The position numbers were made by a program, and so were the translations under genes. Of a DNA stretch of 64,000 nucleotides, positions 62,507 to 64,000 are shown one piece after another; positions within the stretch are counted from its first letter, which is position 1; every line of letters starts with the position of its first letter. The notes beneath the pieces are model-generated. The model had not been told where the DNA came from and did no database searches. It saw only the letters and a list, made by a program, of their open reading frames with translations. The DNA is from Sphingobacterium psychroaquaticum (GTDB lineage: Bacteria > Bacteroidota > Bacteroidia > Sphingobacteriales > Sphingobacteriaceae). The stretch covers positions 609,764-673,763 of the forward strand of contig NZ_FXAU01000001.1 in assembly GCF_900177625.1 (NCBI RefSeq). Direction: 5' to 3'.

Positions 62507-63121
62507 ATGGACGAGGTAAATCTACATAAACTAAGTAAGCTTACAGCGCTTTCAGCGGGCGACTATCAGGCCTTTTTGTATGACTGTGACGGTACGTTAG
62601 CGGATAATATGCCATTACATACGGAGACCTATGTTGATTTGGCAGCAGAGATGGGGGTGCAGATTGATGGACAGATCATTGATGAATTGGCGGGTTGGCC
62701 AGTGGTGGATGTGGTACGCGAAATAAATAAACGGTATAACGTGGCGATGGATCCGGTTGTTTTTGCAGAAAGAAGACATCGTCTGTATGTCGATCACTAT
62801 TTGGATCGCGTTGTGGCTATTCCATTTGTGGTCGCACACTTGGAGCAGCATGTGGGTAAAGTGCGAATTGCTGTTGTTTCTGGCGGCGCCCGAGAATCGG
62901 TAGAGAAGACGTTAAAGGTCTTGGGAATCGATAGGCTGGTAGAAGTAACGGTGTGTGCCGGGGATACCTTGCGGGGCAAACCGTATCCGGATCCTTTTTT
63001 AGCGGCAGCGGAACAGCTTGGTGTGTTACCGGAGAAGTGCTTAGTCTTTGAAGATGGGGCGCCCGGTGTGGCATCAGCGACAGCTGCGGGGATGCAGTCT
63101 ATCCGAATAGATCATGTATAA
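62507..63121 (+). CDS. HAD-superfamily phosphatase/phosphoglucomutase-like protein
   Basis: A 204-residue HAD IA enzyme with intact motif I LYDCDGTLADN (first Asp near residue 26, second at +2). Motif II is VVSGGARE, motif III is GKPYPDPF (near 160) and motif IV is VFEDGAPGV. The cap domain is helical as in beta-phosphoglucomutases. It begins directly after the previous stop and ends at the terminator shared with yceI. In this operon it is the best candidate for dephosphorylating an inositol phosphate lipid or a free inositol phosphate. This is inference. Confidence 0.88.
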   Translation: MDEVNLHKLSKLTALSAGDYQAFLYDCDGTLADNMPLHTETYVDLAAEMGVQIDGQIIDELAGWPVVDVVREINKRYNVAMDPVVFAERRHRLYVDHYLDRVVAIPFVVAHLEQHVGKVRIAVVSGGARESVEKTLKVLGIDRLVEVTVCAGDTLRGKPYPDPFLAAAEQLGVLPEKCLVFEDGAPGVASATAAGMQSIRIDHV

Positions 63122-63150
63122 AAAATCCCGCCTATTTGGCGGGATTTTTT
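63121..63150. terminator. Bidirectional terminator between the inositol operon and the YceI gene
   Basis: AAAAATCCCGCC and GGCGGGATTTTT form perfect 12-base arms around TATTT, with A- and T-runs on both sides. Confidence 0.92.
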
Positions 63151-63151
63151 G

Positions 63152-63745
63152 TTATTTCTGTTTAACGATTTCAGCATTTACAACAATGCTTACATCGGAA
63201 GCAACAGCCGGTACGCCTGTTGGCAAAAGATCATTGTACTTAACGTTGTACTCTAAGCGATTGATTTTTGTCTTCGCTGTAAAGCCAGCACGTGTCATTC
63301 CCCAAGGATCGGTAATGATACCATTGTTTTGCACCACGTCGAAAACAACTTTTTTCGTTACGTCACGTATGGTTAAATCTCCTGTCAAGGTATATTCTCC
63401 TTTTTTACCTTTTTTCAGGATACCATTTTTCAAGGTTATTGTAGGGAATTTTTCAGCATTAAAAAAATCATCACTTTTTAAGTGGTTGTCACGCGCTTCA
63501 ATACGAGTGTCAATGCTGCTTACATCGATAGTGAAATTGATGGTTGCACCATCAAAGCTGTCGCCAGTCTTTGTTTCAACATTTCCTTCTAATTTTTTGA
63601 ACTGACCGTCAATAAGAGCAATACCAAGGTGTTTTACCTCAAATCTAGTATTGGTGTGAGCAGGGTCTACAGACCATTTCACCTGCGCAAAAGAGACGTT
63701 CAATAACACGGCAACAGCCGCAACGAGTTTCAATAGATTCTTCAT
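63152..63745 (-). CDS. YceI-family periplasmic lipid-binding protein
   Basis: A 197-residue exported protein from the ATG at 63745. The signal peptide ends near VSFAQ. An in-frame start at 63775 adds ten charged residues before the signal and is less likely. The mature part is a lipocalin-like barrel, with VKWSVDPAHTNTRFEVKHLG at its start and the family pattern FTIDVSSIDTRIEARDNHLKSDDFF near 85. YceI proteins bind isoprenoid or amphipathic lipids. The gene is convergent with the inositol operon. Confidence 0.9.
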   Translation of the reverse strand: MKNLLKLVAAVAVLLNVSFAQVKWSVDPAHTNTRFEVKHLGIALIDGQFKKLEGNVETKTGDSFDGATINFTIDVSSIDTRIEARDNHLKSDDFFNAEKFPTITLKNGILKKGKKGEYTLTGDLTIRDVTKKVVFDVVQNNGIITDPWGMTRAGFTAKTKINRLEYNVKYNDLLPTGVPAVASDVSIVVNAEIVKQK

Positions 63746-63865
63746 ATTCTTTTTGTTTTTATTTTCTGAAGACAAAGCTCTCCATTCCAGGAAACATAAG
63801 CATTGACCTATGATAAGAAGTGAAAAAATATTGAAATTGTTTGCTTTTTTAACCTTTATCTAATT

Positions 63866-63930
63866 CTCAGTTCTCCTCTAACGCTTTAACTTTCTACCTT
63901 CTTAACGCTCTTACTCTCGGTTCTCCTCTA
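63866..63930. repeat. Two copies of a CTC(A/G)GTTCTCCTCTA word
   Basis: The 15-base word lies at 63866-63880 and 63916-63930, exactly 50 bases apart, in the non-coding gap at the right end. Confidence 0.6.
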
Positions 63931-63968
63931 TGCCGGAGAGGCATGTTACTTTTTGCCGAAAAAGTAAC
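63930..63968. repeat. Two adjacent hairpins of a dispersed Bacteroidota-type repeat
   Basis: ATGCC/GGCAT with loop GGAGA (63930-63944) is directly followed by GTTACTTTTT/AAAAAGTAAC with loop GCCG (63945-63968). The second hairpin resembles a word commonly scattered through Bacteroidota intergenic DNA. The element may continue beyond the window. Confidence 0.65.
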
Positions 63969-64000
63969 CAAACCTCGTCGCTAGGAATTTTTGCAGGGTG

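Overview
The window comes from a Bacteroidota chromosome, most likely a member of the Sphingobacteriaceae (Sphingobacterium or a close relative). The evidence is a SusD-type locus, many Bacteroidota-only families (DUF4843, PKD-like lipoprotein, TlpA with a DUF4369-like N-terminus, DUF3822, acyl-CoA reductase beside ferredoxin, monomeric isocitrate dehydrogenase), gene starts without Shine-Dalgarno sites, and promoters of the Bacteroidota type (TTTG, about 19 bases, TAnnTTTG). About 40% GC is an estimate by eye. Genus assignment is inference.

Layout. Bases 1-4877 hold the 3' part of a SusC/SusD-type uptake locus: SusD (cut by the window edge), a DUF4843 lipoprotein, a PKD-like lipoprotein and a TlpA thioredoxin. 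Bases 5095-10895 carry a beta-carbonic anhydrase-like protein, a PBP4-type D,D-carboxypeptidase, an Atg22/UMF1-like transporter, a LutA-like Fe-S protein, a Tat-exported sugar isomerase-like protein and an unknown secreted protein. Bases 11018-16053 are three tandem POT peptide transporters separated by terminators. Bases 16136-24299 are housekeeping: a polyprenol-phosphate mannosyltransferase-like enzyme, ruvB, an outer membrane protein, a RecD2-like helicase, DUF3822-rsmD-coaD and a DbpA-like helicase. Bases 24315-29896 hold a candidate small RNA, an outer membrane barrel, grpE-dnaJ, ftsE, and an acyl-CoA reductase divergent from a ferredoxin. Bases 30051-35237 hold an amidohydrolase, two SRPBCC proteins, a VOC protein, tRNA-Arg(TCT) and a dicarboxylate symporter.

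From 35454 to 52823 several secreted enzymes could act on host or environmental glycoproteins: a GH2 glycosidase and GH29 fucosidase pair, an M60 gluzincin peptidase and a PNGase F-type N-glycanase. They are interleaved with arginine decarboxylase, argS, oxidoreductases, isocitrate dehydrogenase and a class C beta-lactamase-like hydrolase. Bases 52820-56247 hold DUF72, a LapA-like membrane protein and the metNIQ methionine importer. Between metN and ino1 lies a decayed C-terminal sorting domain of a type IX-secreted protein.

The most interesting system is the likely operon at 56750-63121: inositol-3-phosphate synthase, a sugar-type nucleotidyltransferase, an ATP-grasp enzyme, a CDP-alcohol phosphatidyltransferase, an LPG-synthase-TM membrane protein and two HAD hydrolases. 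It reads as a pathway from glucose 6-phosphate to an inositol phospholipid or ceramide phosphoinositol, with unassigned tailoring and transport steps. A second unexpected signal is a set of three sites with identical TTGGCA-N6-TTGA spacing, resembling sigma-54 promoters. They lie before a terminated small RNA, an outer membrane protein gene and grpE. Dispersed intergenic repeats (a 27-base REP-like hairpin, TTGGTAG heptamers and others) occupy several non-coding gaps.
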